From assembly GCF_006265175.1 (NCBI RefSeq), contig NZ_VDCQ01000032.1:32735-96734 (forward strand): DNA of 64,000 nucleotides. Direction: 5' to 3'. The position numbers and the translations under genes are program-made. The notes under the pieces are model-generated. The model made no database searches and was not told the DNA's origin. It worked only from the letters and a program-made list of their open reading frames with translations. Positions within the stretch are counted from its first letter, which is position 1. Every line of letters starts with the position of its first letter. This DNA comes from Paenibacillus hemerocallicola (lineage in GTDB: Bacteria > Bacillota > Bacilli > Paenibacillales > NBRC-103111). Positions 1 to 9,409 of the stretch are shown here, one piece after another.

Positions 1-1482
1 TTTGTCCGCGAGCAGCTCGTCTTGCAGACGGTCGACGGACAAGTCGCGAACGTGCCGTCTCGTGGCAAGGCTCACGTCGGCCGCCACGCCCGCGGCGTAT
101 CCGATCTGCATCCAGCACGGCTCCATCCGGATCGTGCCGAGTCCCATATGGGTTGCCGAGACGGCGACCGGCACGAGCAGACGGTCGACCCGCTGCGGAA
201 CGATGGAACCGTACGGAATTTGGTATATTTCCGTCAAAAATCCGATCGCCATGAAGCCTTCCAACGCGATGTTCTGGCCGATCGGCTCGCGCTTGCGGGT
301 GGCGTGCGAATCGATGCCGTAGTCTCCGCTCGCGATGCTGTCGTAATGGATCGGCGATCTGCCGAGGCCTGGAGCGCGGCGGGCGTCGTTTTCGGTAAAC
401 ACGTATTCCCCGTGAATCCGTCTCGCTTCACGTACATAAATTTGCGGCGGGAAATGATCGGTATCCTCGAATTCGTCCGCGGCATGCCCCCATTGGCGGG
501 AATCTTCGCGAAACCATTCCGGAAGCTCCTCGTCATTTTGCAGAAACCAGAGCAAGCCTTGTATATATTCGCGGTGACGCTTCACGATCCGATCCCGGAC
601 GGCCCAGCTGCCTTCCGGATAATCCTGGTTTTCTTCGGGCAGATCGGTCGAGCATAAGCAGTAATGATAGTTGTTCGTGTCCGTTTTGCCGTTCGGAATC
701 ATGACCGTATTGCAAACCTCGCTGAAGCCTTTGACTCTGCCGGCGCTCACGTCCTCGGTCAGGCTGGCATAATCGTTTCGGTCGTAGCTTGCCGGTTTGA
801 CGAAGGGCGCTTGGTTGCTACGGTTTTTGGTCAGACACAGGCGGAAGTTGTACGCTTGGATGCGATCGTCCCCGTCGCCCGTGCTCCCCGGCAGCACTTC
901 CTTCGTCCGGAAGTTCTGATACAGCGTGCCGGCGTACTCCTCGTTCCATTCGTCGCGCGATTCCCTTCCCAGCGAATAAGGAACGCCGGCCTTGGCGGCA
1001 AGGTCGCCTTCGTAAGTTGCATCGATAAAAACGTCCGCGCGGTATACGGTTTCGCTGCCTCCGCCCATCGGACGAACGGTAATCGACGTCAAGGAATCCC
1101 CTTCTTTTTCGACGGAAACGAGCTCATGGGAAACGATTGTTTCCAAATTGGACTCGGCCCCCATCATCCGGGCGAAAATCGTTTTGGCGACGGACGGCTC
1201 GAAGCGCAGTCCTTGGCGGCAATGGACGACTTGCTCCGATTCCGGACCGTATGTTTCGATATAATGGTTCAGCACATTGGAAGCGTATTCGCGGAATACC
1301 GAGCCGGCCGCATCGAGCGAGTGGATGTCGGTCATGCCGAGCCCGCTTGTCATCAATCCTCCGACATAAGGCGTTGCCTCGATCATAATCGTTTTCCTGC
1401 CGCGTCTGGCGGCGGCGAGCGCCGCTCCGATTCCTCCGGGTGTCGCCCCCAGTATGACTACATCAGCATGTCGAGCTTGCAT
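1..1482 (-). CDS. FAD-dependent oxidoreductase (C-terminus outside window)
   Basis: This is a flavoprotein of the FAD_oxidored type. The N-terminus holds a dinucleotide-binding segment (VVILGATPGGIGAALAAARR, about residues 9-28). It is followed by the family blocks GLMTSGLGMTD, RFEPSVAK, FIDATYEGDLAA and YNFRLCLTKN. 494 codons are visible and the frame is still open at the window edge. The ATG at 1482 is preceded by an AGGAGC-like site. It diverges from the solute-binding lipoprotein gene at 2159. Two paralogues lie in the window, a truncated one ending at 7851 and one at 50523-52478. The substrate is unknown; the soluble cytoplasmic location and sugar-uptake neighbours suggest oxidation of a carbohydrate-derived or plant-derived compound (inference). 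Confidence 0.85.
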   Translation of the reverse strand, partial: MQARHADVVILGATPGGIGAALAAARRGRKTIMIEATPYVGGLMTSGLGMTDIHSLDAAGSVFREYASNVLNHYIETYGPESEQVVHCRQGLRFEPSVAKTIFARMMGAESNLETIVSHELVSVEKEGDSLTSITVRPMGGGSETVYRADVFIDATYEGDLAAKAGVPYSLGRESRDEWNEEYAGTLYQNFRTKEVLPGSTGDGDDRIQAYNFRLCLTKNRSNQAPFVKPASYDRNDYASLTEDVSAGRVKGFSEVCNTVMIPNGKTDTNNYHYCLCSTDLPEENQDYPEGSWAVRDRIVKRHREYIQGLLWFLQNDEELPEWFREDSRQWGHAADEFEDTDHFPPQIYVREARRIHGEYVFTENDARRAPGLGRSPIHYDSIASGDYGIDSHATRKREPIGQNIALEGFMAIGFLTEIYQIPYGSIVPQRVDRLLVPVAVSATHMGLGTIRMEPCWMQIGYAAGVAADVSLATRRHVRDLSVDRLQDELLADK

Positions 1483-1926
1483 GGAATTGCTCCTTTCGAC
1501 CATATGGGATAGGTTTTTCAAATGTATGTTAACAATAAGTTAACCTATTTGATAAACTGAAGTATACAGCATGCCATTCTTTTTTGCCATAAAAATTAAA
1601 TGCGATTTTAACCGAATGATCGAAGGATAAAGCGGTTTTTCTTTATTATATGCGGTTTTTATGCGGATTTATCGCTGTTTTTTGCTTATTTTCTTTGTTT
1701 TTGTTAAATTACAGGTCAACTGATCGAGGCTTCGATTTGATAGGGGATTGCAAAAATGTATTGAAAAAGCTAAAGAGTGCCGATATAATTTTAAACAAGT
1801 TGTAATGTTATAGTTTAAAAAACATGTCATGCATTGTTGGGAGTGGTGCGATGATTCATTCGGAATCCATTGATGTGTAAAGGTTTATAGGGTTTAATAA
1901 CCAATTGATCATAAACGCGATCAATT
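1483..1926. promoter_or_regulatory. Divergent AT-rich intergenic region with GTTAAC pair
   Basis: This non-coding stretch separates the leftward FAD oxidoreductase from the rightward solute-binding protein. At 1528-1544 two GTTAAC palindromes are separated by five bases, an operator-like arrangement about 46 bp upstream of the leftward start. On the minus strand a TATACT box lies at 1566-1561, with only a weak TGGCAA -35 at 1589-1584, as expected for an activator-dependent promoter. The remainder to 1926 is AT-rich and I see no gene in it. Confidence 0.4.
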
Positions 1927-2010
1927 ACGCAAGCAAGTACGCAAGCAAGTACGCAAGCAAGTACGCAAGCAAGTACGCAAGCAAGTACGCAAGCAAGTAC
2001 GCAAGCAAGT
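1927..2010. repeat. Seven perfect 12-bp tandem repeats
   Basis: The unit ACGCAAGCAAGT is repeated seven times without a mismatch, immediately upstream of a cre-like site and about 150 bp before the lipoprotein start. The length is a multiple of three but no credible gene covers it; the minus-strand reading is only a low-complexity LAYL repeat. Perfect identity suggests recent slippage and likely copy-number variation. Confidence 0.95.
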
Positions 2011-2012
2011 AT

Positions 2013-2026
2013 TGAAAGCGTTTGCC
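2013..2026 (+). promoter_or_regulatory. cre-like site (possible CcpA operator)
   Basis: TGAAAGCGTTTGCC matches the Bacillales catabolite-responsive consensus TGWAANCGNTNWCA except at two positions near the 3' end. It lies 130 bp upstream of a solute-binding protein gene, and a TATAAT box is at 2107-2112. This is pattern matching only. Confidence 0.35.
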
Positions 2027-2158
2027 GGTCGACAGGCCGACGGATTGTCGAATCGAAAGTACGGGCCGAACCATCGGCGGTGAAGCGGTTACCTTATGTC
2101 GCGATATATAATGGTGCCTCTTTAGAAACATACGAAATGAGTATAGGGGGATATTCGG

Positions 2159-3457
2159 ATGACGGTTAAAAAGAAAATGGCATGCGGTTTCATTTCGGCT
2201 TTGCTCGTTTTTATGATCGGCTGCAGCGGCAGTACCCCGGGCTCGTCCGACGCGAAGCCTGCGGAGGACAATAAACCGTCCGCGCCGGAAGCGTTGGGAC
2301 CGGTTTCTTTAACCTTGTTCAAGGAGGATACCGGCGTTTCCGCGGAGACGGTGGAGCAGCTCATTCGCAAAAAGTTTCCGCAAATCGATCTGTTGGTGAT
2401 CAAAAGCGCCAAAGGAACGATGATCGAGGACGTCGTATCCGGCGGAGTCGTGCCGGATATCGTGTCCCATTCGCTCGGAGGACTATGGAAGCTGAGAGAT
2501 TTGCAGCTGCTGTCCGATTTGACGCCGCTGATCCAGACGCACAAGTTCGACCTGAGCCGCTTCGCGGACGGCGTCGTCGACGTGGTGAAGTCTTATTCCG
2601 ACAACGGGCAGCAGTTTCTGGTCATGCCGTTCGAGCTGAACAACAACGCGCTTTTCTACAACAAAGACATTTTCGACAGAGTCGGCGTCGACTATCCGAA
2701 GGACGGAATGACCTGGGAGCAGCTGTACGATTTGACCAAGCGTCTTGTCCGCACGGACGGGAACGTGCAGATCAACGGCTTTCACTACAACTTCCTTAAT
2801 GTCATCTACAAAAATCAGCTGGCGCTGCCGTTCGTCGACCCGAAAACGAACAAGGCGGCGGTCAACGGCGAGCAGTGGGCCAATTGGGTGAAGGTAATGA
2901 CGGCTTTCTACACGATACCGGGCAATCAGCCGCCGGTCGACGAGAAGACCGCCTTTATGAAAAACCAGACGCTCGCCATGAGAACGGGGCCGAACTATAT
3001 GACCGAGCTGGCCGCTTCCGGGATGAATTGGGACGTAGTGTCGTTTCCTCACTTCGCAGGGAAAGAAGGAACCGGCTCGCAGATGAACGCTCCCTTCTAC
3101 ACGATCCCGCCGGCCGGCAAAAACAAGGATGCCGCGTTCCAGGTCATCTCGTACCTGATGTCCGACGAGGTAGCCATCGAGCTCGCCCGGCAGGGCCGGA
3201 TCCCGATTCTGAAGAGCGAGGCGGTGCGCAAGGAATTCGGCAAAGGGATCGCGGGGCTCGAGAGCAAAAACATTTCCGCCTTTTTCAAAGATACGATCGC
3301 CAAGCCGGCGCCGCAGACGAAGTACGACGGTGCCGCGAAATCGACGTTCAACAGCGTGCTCATTACGCTTCTCGGCGGGCAAAAGGATATCAATACCGGG
3401 CTGCGGGAAATGGAAGAGCAAATCAACAAGCAGATCGAGCAGGAGCAGCGCCGCTGA
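2159..3457 (+). CDS. Extracellular solute-binding lipoprotein (SBP family 1)
   Basis: This 432-residue lipoprotein has the fold of ABC sugar-importer binding proteins. A basic N-terminus and hydrophobic stretch end in a lipobox with acylated Cys22 (MIGC). The paralogue signature YNKDIFDRVGVDYPKDGMTW occurs near residue 180 and recurs in the lipoproteins at 13110, 21282 and 47468. The ATG follows a GGGGG ribosome site at 2145-2150. No permease or ATPase gene accompanies it; a beta-helix protein follows. The ligand is unknown, and an oligosaccharide from a plant or microbial polysaccharide is most likely. A cre-like site upstream suggests carbon-catabolite control. Confidence 0.9.
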   Translation: MTVKKKMACGFISALLVFMIGCSGSTPGSSDAKPAEDNKPSAPEALGPVSLTLFKEDTGVSAETVEQLIRKKFPQIDLLVIKSAKGTMIEDVVSGGVVPDIVSHSLGGLWKLRDLQLLSDLTPLIQTHKFDLSRFADGVVDVVKSYSDNGQQFLVMPFELNNNALFYNKDIFDRVGVDYPKDGMTWEQLYDLTKRLVRTDGNVQINGFHYNFLNVIYKNQLALPFVDPKTNKAAVNGEQWANWVKVMTAFYTIPGNQPPVDEKTAFMKNQTLAMRTGPNYMTELAASGMNWDVVSFPHFAGKEGTGSQMNAPFYTIPPAGKNKDAAFQVISYLMSDEVAIELARQGRIPILKSEAVRKEFGKGIAGLESKNISAFFKDTIAKPAPQTKYDGAAKSTFNSVLITLLGGQKDINTGLREMEEQINKQIEQEQRR

Positions 3458-3573
3458 AGCGGTTAACGGCATTCGCGGGTAACCGCTTTCGCAGGAAGCG
3501 CAAGATTTGGCGGGGAGTGAAACCCGCGAACGCATGCAATGGAAAATCCATATCCATCTGGAGGTTGATGATT

Positions 3574-5793
3574 ATGCCTGGAGACGATTATGAGAGCTTG
3601 AATGGCGAGCAAGTCGAAGCAACCGAGGGCAACGAATGGAATGCAAACGTACGTAACGGCATGATCAGCAGACGCAAGCTGCTGTCCTCGATCGGCATAG
3701 CGGGCGTCGCGATGGCGGCGGGAGGACTGGTGAACTCCGGTTCTGTCGAAGGAAGCGTGTTGAAGGCCGCATACGGCAACGGCAACGGCAATGGCAATGG
3801 CAATGGCAACGGCAACGGCACGGGCTCCGGTTCGGGCGTATGCTGTCCCGTCAAAAGCGTGGCCGAGCTGAGGAGCACGCCCGGCGCAGAGGACGGGCGG
3901 CAGGTCAGCCTGCTCGGCTACGATGAGGGTACTCCCGGCAGGGGAGGCGGCATGCTGTATTGGGATGCCGTCAGTACGGAGGGGGACAACGGCGGCACCG
4001 TATTTGCCGTGAGCGGCGTGGCGACCGGTCGTTGGAAGCGGGAGCAGACGTCAAGACTCGACTTGGCCTGGTTCGGATGGAAAGGGCTCGGAACGGAGGA
4101 CGATTCCGCCCGCGTGCAGGCCGCTGTCGACGCTCTCGCTTCGGGCGGAGTTATCGAGGCGGGTCCCGGCATCATAAGGATCGAGAGCACGATCGCCGTG
4201 CAGTCCGTCCCTATTGTCTTCGAAGGGGCGGGCAGCACCGATAGCGACGGATTTGCCACGCAGATCGTCGTAGCTACGGGAGTCGCCAACGGATTTGTGC
4301 TGTCGGGCGTCCGCGGCGGCGGATTCCGCAACTTGCAGATGCGCGGAGAAGGATTGACCGGCGGCAGCATGATCGTCACGCAGCGTCTCGGCGAGACGGG
4401 CAATTATATGCTTTCTTTCTACAACGCCAGATTCAAGAACGGCTATAACGGCCTTACGCTCCGGGCGTGCAACACGGTCCGGTTCCAGAACTGCATCTGG
4501 TCCGGCTTTAACGGCGAGCAGGTCATTTTGCTGAACGGCGTAAACGACGCTTCCCGGGCGGACCCGGTCGAGTTCGTGCAATGTGCCATAGCGGCCGGTA
4601 CGGCCAATGTCAATACGGACAATCTCGTGATCGACGGCTTGGGGGGCTCGATCAAATTTATCGCGACCGCGATCCTGTTCGGCCGGCACGGCTTATGGCT
4701 CAGAAACAATACGGGACAGGGCGGACCGAAATTTTTATACTTCGAGGGCGGCGGGTTCGAGAATGCCCACGGCGTCCCGGTGCTGCTCGACGCGGGCGCT
4801 CAGGTGCAGTTCGCCAATACATATATCTCGTGCGACGGGGAGGAGGACAATGTCAGGATCGCATCCAGCTTTACCGGCATAGCCACTTTTGGCGGCTGCG
4901 TCATCCGGGGCTGCGGCCGCAACGGCATCGATATCGCCTCTTCGCGCGTGACCGTGACCGGCTGCCTGATCGGCAACAACGGCAGAACCGCTCATACCGC
5001 CTTCTCGCGGCCAATCGCTTCCATTGCTTCCAACGGAGCCGGGGGCATTCGCGTCACGACGGGCACGGAGCACCGTTGGGTGACGGACGACCGGGTTACG
5101 CTTCAGAACGTCACCGGAACGACGGAAGCGAACGGCAAGTGGAAAATAACCGTAATCAGCCCGACCGAGTTCGACTTGCAGGGCGTCGCGTACTCGAATG
5201 GCTACACCGGGGGAGGAAGCGCCTGGAGAAACGGGGCCGGCATCAACATCCGGTCGGCCGCGTCCAGAGTCGTAATTGTCGGCAATGCGATCGGTTCGCT
5301 GCCGGACGGAGTCTCGCGGCAGGACTACGGTATCGTCAGCGAAGCGGCGGACGTGCTCGTGAGCGACAACGATCTGAAGGGCAACACGGCCGGACCGTAC
5401 CAAATAACCGGGACGCAAACCGCCCAAACGCGCTTTACCGGCAATAAGGGCATCGATCAAATCGACGGATGGCTGACCGCGCAAATAACGGGGCCGGCAG
5501 CGAACGGCCTGTACGATCTTAAAAACTTCCTGTACTTGGACGGCCAACGCATCCGCATCGTGAAGGTCACCCGCAAGCTGGCTGCCGGTACGTGCGATAT
5601 TCGTTTGGATGCCGACGGGGCGAGCGCGGGAGGCAATGCCGTCGCGGCTTCCTCCGCCTTGCAGACGACCAATCTGGTCTCGCCGTACTCGGTGGACGGC
5701 ATCGGTACCCCGAGAAAGCTGCAGGTCCGGGTGCTGAACGCCTCTTCCGCCGACGGATTGGAAGTGCAGTTCGCTTATCAGCTGGTGAATTGA
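3574..5793 (+). CDS. Tat-exported right-handed beta-helix protein
   Basis: This is a 739-residue exoprotein. A twin-arginine signal (SRRKLLSSIGIAGVAMAAGG, about residues 29-48) is followed by a low-complexity (GN)n linker coded by a GGCAAC/GGCAAT repeat. Next comes a pectate-lyase-3/tailspike-like parallel beta-helix with the entry block TEDDSARVQAAVDALASGG. The reading frame is open far upstream, but GGAGG at 3560-3564 sets the start at the ATG at 3574; the in-frame ATG at 3568 is too close. The C-terminal 150 residues resemble phage tail-spike or pectin-lyase cap domains. It is probably a polysaccharide lyase or hydrolase. No catalytic residues can be assigned, so the substrate is open. Confidence 0.8.
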   Translation: MPGDDYESLNGEQVEATEGNEWNANVRNGMISRRKLLSSIGIAGVAMAAGGLVNSGSVEGSVLKAAYGNGNGNGNGNGNGNGTGSGSGVCCPVKSVAELRSTPGAEDGRQVSLLGYDEGTPGRGGGMLYWDAVSTEGDNGGTVFAVSGVATGRWKREQTSRLDLAWFGWKGLGTEDDSARVQAAVDALASGGVIEAGPGIIRIESTIAVQSVPIVFEGAGSTDSDGFATQIVVATGVANGFVLSGVRGGGFRNLQMRGEGLTGGSMIVTQRLGETGNYMLSFYNARFKNGYNGLTLRACNTVRFQNCIWSGFNGEQVILLNGVNDASRADPVEFVQCAIAAGTANVNTDNLVIDGLGGSIKFIATAILFGRHGLWLRNNTGQGGPKFLYFEGGGFENAHGVPVLLDAGAQVQFANTYISCDGEEDNVRIASSFTGIATFGGCVIRGCGRNGIDIASSRVTVTGCLIGNNGRTAHTAFSRPIASIASNGAGGIRVTTGTEHRWVTDDRVTLQNVTGTTEANGKWKITVISPTEFDLQGVAYSNGYTGGGSAWRNGAGINIRSAASRVVIVGNAIGSLPDGVSRQDYGIVSEAADVLVSDNDLKGNTAGPYQITGTQTAQTRFTGNKGIDQIDGWLTAQITGPAANGLYDLKNFLYLDGQRIRIVKVTRKLAAGTCDIRLDADGASAGGNAVAASSALQTTNLVSPYSVDGIGTPRKLQVRVLNASSADGLEVQFAYQLVN

Positions 5794-5932
5794 CCCGCTC
5801 CGGCGCAGATTTGGGACGTAATGTCCTCATAGTGCAAAACTGTGGCGACGTCCTGCAAATACAGCCCCGCCTCTTTCTCATACAATGATTTTGAACACGG
5901 AACGATGATGTTTCACAAGAGGAGGAGCGGGC

Positions 5933-6150
5933 ATGATCAAGCAGGAGGATGCGGAGTTTTACAAGGAGAACGGGTATTTGCTCGTAAAGGGCGTGTTCAA
6001 CGATCGGGAACTAGAGGCGATGAGAACCGCCCATCGATCGGATCATTCAAAGGGCCGTGGAAGCGAATATGGACCGCAATTCCCGTTGGGGAGGCGACCA
6101 TACGCCGGAGACGGAGCTGAAAAAGGTAGTGCTGAAGGGTTATCACGATT
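5933..6150 (+). pseudogene. Phytanoyl-CoA dioxygenase (PhyH) remnant, frameshifted and truncated
   Basis: The ATG at 5933 has a good GGAGGAG site and begins a PhyH-like N-terminus (DAEFYKENGYLLVKGVFND). An extra C in the run at 6029-6032 shifts the frame. Reading on after removing one base gives RAVEANMDRNSRWGGDHTPE and LKKVVLKGYHD, typical of the family. After about position 6150 the sequence switches abruptly into a FAD-oxidoreductase. The metal-binding HxD...H residues of the Fe(II)/2-oxoglutarate enzyme are therefore missing, so the gene cannot be functional. Confidence 0.75.
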
Positions 6151-7851
6151 CCGGATTCGGAGCAAGTCGTACACTGCCGCAGAGGCGTAAGGTTCGAGCC
6201 GTCCGTGGCCAAGAAAATGTTGAGGGAGCTGTTGGACGGCGAGCCTTGTCTGACAGTCGTCCTGTCGCATGAACTCGTTTCGGTGAAACTCGAAGGAAGC
6301 TCGCTCCGGTCGATTGCGGTTCGCCCGATAGCCGGGGAGCTCGACGTCATCTATGAGGCGAAAGTGTTCATCGATGCGACGTATGAGGGAGATCTGGCGG
6401 CCATGGCAGGGGTCCCCTATTCGCTCGGGAGGGAATCCCGGGACGAGTGGAATGAAGAGCATGCGGGAGTCATTTACCAACATTTCAGAACGAAGCAATT
6501 TCTGCCCGGAAGTACGGGGGTGGCGGACGACAGGATCCAGTCGTACAATTTCCGGCTCTGTCTGACGAAAAACCGTGAAAACCAGGCCCCGTTCCGCAAG
6601 CCCGCGAGCTATGACAAACAGGACTACGTCAGTTTGATCGGCGACGTGGCCGAAGGCAGAGTAAGAGGATTTAGCGAGGCTTGCAATACGATTCTCATTC
6701 CGAACGGCAAAACGGATACGAACAACCACCATTATTGCTTATGCTCGACCGATCTTCCCGAGGAAAACCAAGGTTACGCCGACGGTGGCAAGGAAGAGCG
6801 CCGGCGATTCGTTCGGCGCCTCCGCGAGTACACCCAGGGGCTGCTGTGGTTTTTGCAGCATGACGAGGAGCTTCCGGATTGGTTCCGTGAAGATTCCCTC
6901 CAATGGGGCTATGCGGCCGACGAATTCGAGGATACCGATCATTTCCCGCCGCAAATGTACATCCGCGAGGCAAGGCGCATTCACGGCGAATACGTGTTCA
7001 CGGAAAACGACGCGAGGCTGGCCCCGGGGATGGGTAGAGCTCACCTTCATCATGACAGCATCGCGACCGGAGATTACGGCATCGATTCCCATGCGACGCA
7101 AAAGCGGAAAGGCGTCAATCGGGACTTGACGCTGGAAGGTCTAATGACGGTCGGCCGCTTGCAGCATATTTATCAAATTCCTTACGGTGTCATCGTGCCG
7201 CTAAGGATCGATCGGTTGCTCGTGCCGGTAGCCGTATCGGCCTCCCATATCGGCTTCGGGACGATCCGGATGGAGCCGAACTGGATGCAGATCGGATTTG
7301 CCGCCGGTGTTGCCGCCGATCTGAGCATCGCCACGGGAGCGGAGCTGCGCGAGCTGCCGATCGATGATCTGCAGGATCGGCTAATCGAAGACAAGCAGAT
7401 GATTACGTATTTCAAGGATAACAAGCCGGGTATGGAATCGAACGCGGCGGCACAGTATTTCGGCTCCAAAGGGATGATCACGGATGATTATACCGCCGGA
7501 CTCGATGCGCTGCTCGCCGTCAAGGAGGCTTCCCGATGGATAACCGCGGCTAGGCAGCTGCCCGGCGGCGAAAAGCTTCCTTGCCTTCCGGTGTCGGACC
7601 GATACGTTCCGGCCGGAGAAGATATGTCGCCCAGGACGATCAGCGAGGAAGCGCTGCCGCAGGATTACTGGGAAGAACGTCCTCTGCTGAGCCGCAGGAT
7701 GGCGATCCGCTGGCAGGCGGCTGCGGCAAGAAGTCTGAAGGTTTCGATAGCGGGACTGGTGCATAACGGCGAAGGACTTGTAAGACGAGGCGAGTTTTTA
7801 ACCGACTTGTATGAGATGCTCAGAACGGCCAGGCGGAACCGCCGGGTATAG
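6136..7851 (+). pseudogene. FAD-dependent oxidoreductase lacking its N-terminal FAD-binding segment
   Basis: The frame is open from 6136, after a TGA at 6133. From 6151 it matches the oxidoreductase at 1-1482: PDSEQVVHCRRGVRFEPSVA here corresponds to PESEQVVHCRQGLRFEPSVA there. About 85 residues are missing, including the Gly-rich dinucleotide-binding loop. The rest is intact to the C-terminus, including DATYEGDLAAMAGVPYSLGR. The only usable start is a GTG at 6205, without a convincing ribosome site. The gene is fused head-on to a broken phyH, which indicates a deletion joining two neighbouring genes. A functional truncated protein seems unlikely. Confidence 0.75.
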
Positions 7852-7871
7852 GGCGGAACGGAGGCAGCGCG

Positions 7872-8780
7872 ATGACGGACGGATGGGTGGGGGCGAAACG
7901 GCTGCTTGATGCCTTCGACGCCGAAATCGGCAACCCGGATATCGCTTTTTTGGTTCACTATTGGGGCGTGACGCCGGCTCATAGGGACAACCCGGTACAC
8001 CGTCATTCGTTTTTCGAAGTGTGCTACGTCGTGGATGGAGAGGGGACTTATGCGGAAGGCGGGTTGGAATATCCGCTCCGCCCCGGTACTATGTTCTGCT
8101 CCCGTCCGGGAGTTCAACATCAGATACGGAGCCGGGGAGGAATGTACTTGCTGTATGTCGCGTTCGAGACGGTCGAGGCGAAGACGGGTCCCGTTGTATG
8201 TCGCAGGTTGGAAGGGCTGAAACGGTCCGGGCGGGTCGCGATCGCGGAATGTCAAGGCTCTCCCTCCGTTCTCCTTTGGCGTGCCTTGCTGGACATGGCA
8301 TCCAGTGGAAAGGCTGTGCGCGAGGCGCTTGCGAGCGCGATTCATGCGCTTCTCGTATCCTTCCTGTCCGAGTTTGGGGAGGAGGAGAGCGAGGAACGGC
8401 GGCACATGCCGCTAAACCCGAACGAGAGGCACGTGAAGCGGGCGGTGCTCTATATTCGCAACAACTTGTCCGCACGGCTGCGTTTGCGAGACTTGGCCGA
8501 ATATTTGCATATATCGGGCCGCCATCTTTCCCGGCTGTTCTCGGACTCGCTCGGCATGTCGTACACCGAATATGTCCGCAACGAAAGGCTGCGGCAAGCG
8601 GCGGAGCTGCTCGTTTCCAGCGACATGCCCTTAAAGGAGATTGCGCGGGAAACCGGCTTTCAGACTATCCATTATTTTACGCGGGCTTTTTGCGAATGCA
8701 AAGGGATGCCGCCGGGCAAATATCGCGAGACGGGGCGCGCGACGCAGAATGACGGCGGTCTGGAGGCATGGGATTCATAA
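7872..8780 (+). CDS. AraC-family regulator with cupin sensor domain
   Basis: A 302-residue cytoplasmic transcription factor. The N-terminal cupin-like ligand-binding half carries HRHSFFEVCYVVDGEG. The C-terminal double helix-turn-helix (about residues 190-290) includes LSRLFSDSLGMSYTEYVRNE and IARETGFQTIHYFTRAF. It starts 20 bp after the truncated oxidoreductase, in the same direction, so it probably once controlled that phyH-FAD operon. The effector is presumably a sugar or sugar derivative (family-level inference). Confidence 0.88.
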   Translation: MTDGWVGAKRLLDAFDAEIGNPDIAFLVHYWGVTPAHRDNPVHRHSFFEVCYVVDGEGTYAEGGLEYPLRPGTMFCSRPGVQHQIRSRGGMYLLYVAFETVEAKTGPVVCRRLEGLKRSGRVAIAECQGSPSVLLWRALLDMASSGKAVREALASAIHALLVSFLSEFGEEESEERRHMPLNPNERHVKRAVLYIRNNLSARLRLRDLAEYLHISGRHLSRLFSDSLGMSYTEYVRNERLRQAAELLVSSDMPLKEIARETGFQTIHYFTRAFCECKGMPPGKYRETGRATQNDGGLEAWDS

Positions 8781-8876
8781 AGAAGGAGTCCGCTTCGACG
8801 GGCTATTCTTTGGTTGTCCATCTACCCATCTGGAAATCTATCGCGATCGCTCTGTAAGATATATCAAGGAAGACAA

Positions 8877-8906
8877 ATGACACCAGGCCCAATGCTGTGG
8901 TATAAT
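8877..8906 (+). promoter_or_regulatory. Sigma-A promoter of the cobalamin unit
   Basis: ATGACA (8877-8882), an 18-bp spacer and a perfect TATAAT (8901-8906). It lies about 40 bp upstream of the riboswitch aptamer. Confidence 0.65.
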
Positions 8907-8944
8907 CGCCAAAGTGAATCGAGCTTGAATAATTGAAAACTCGT

Positions 8945-9136
8945 AACAGCCAGTAGGTGCCTTGCCGCGTGAGCGGCGAGGGTAAAAGGGAAGCCGGTGC
9001 GAATCCGGCGCGGTCCCGCCACTGTGTATCGGGGAGAACCTCATTAGGCCACTGTTCCGCAAGCGGAATGGGAAGGCGGGGAACTCGTTCGCCCGAAAGC
9101 CAGGAAACCTGCCTACAGCGCTGCAGCCAACGAAAT
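8945..9136 (+). promoter_or_regulatory. Cobalamin (B12) riboswitch aptamer
   Basis: The ordered signature of the AdoCbl riboswitch is present: GTAGGTGCC near 8954, GAGGGTAAAAGGGAAGCCGG (8978-8997), GTGCGAATCCGGCGCGGTCC, CCGCCACTGT near 9018, and the closing GCCAGGAAACCTGCCTAC (9109-9126). A promoter lies upstream and an intrinsic terminator at 9297 downstream, so control is by cobalamin-induced premature termination. The regulated genes are the BtuF-like proteins that follow. Confidence 0.93.
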
Positions 9137-9296
9137 CCTTCGCGGAAAAGGATCGGCTATCTGGAGATTTGACGTCCATGCACATGGAACGTCCGTATGC
9201 GTGTCCCGTTACATGTGCATCTTGCATGCTTCGGGAACTGCGCTGCTGCGGGCAAGCGGCTTCGACTGCGACTGTGCGTGAATCATTCCGGATACC

Positions 9297-9328
9297 AGCC
9301 CCCCTTCCAGCGGAACGGGGGGCTTTTT
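9297..9328 (+). terminator. Rho-independent expression-platform terminator
   Basis: AGCCCCCC (9297-9304) pairs with GGGGGGCT (9317-9324) and runs into a T-tract. It sits between the B12 aptamer and the btuF-like gene, as expected for riboswitch attenuation. Confidence 0.85.
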
Positions 9329-9409
9329 ACGTTGCGTGCAAGCGGTACGGGTTCTCCAACCAATCAGGCCGTTTCCCATCATATCAACTGGAGAGGGAAG
9401 AAAAGGGTC

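Noticed and set aside
1927..2010. CRISPR array
   Set aside because: The units are 12 bp and contiguous with no spacers, and no cas genes are nearby.
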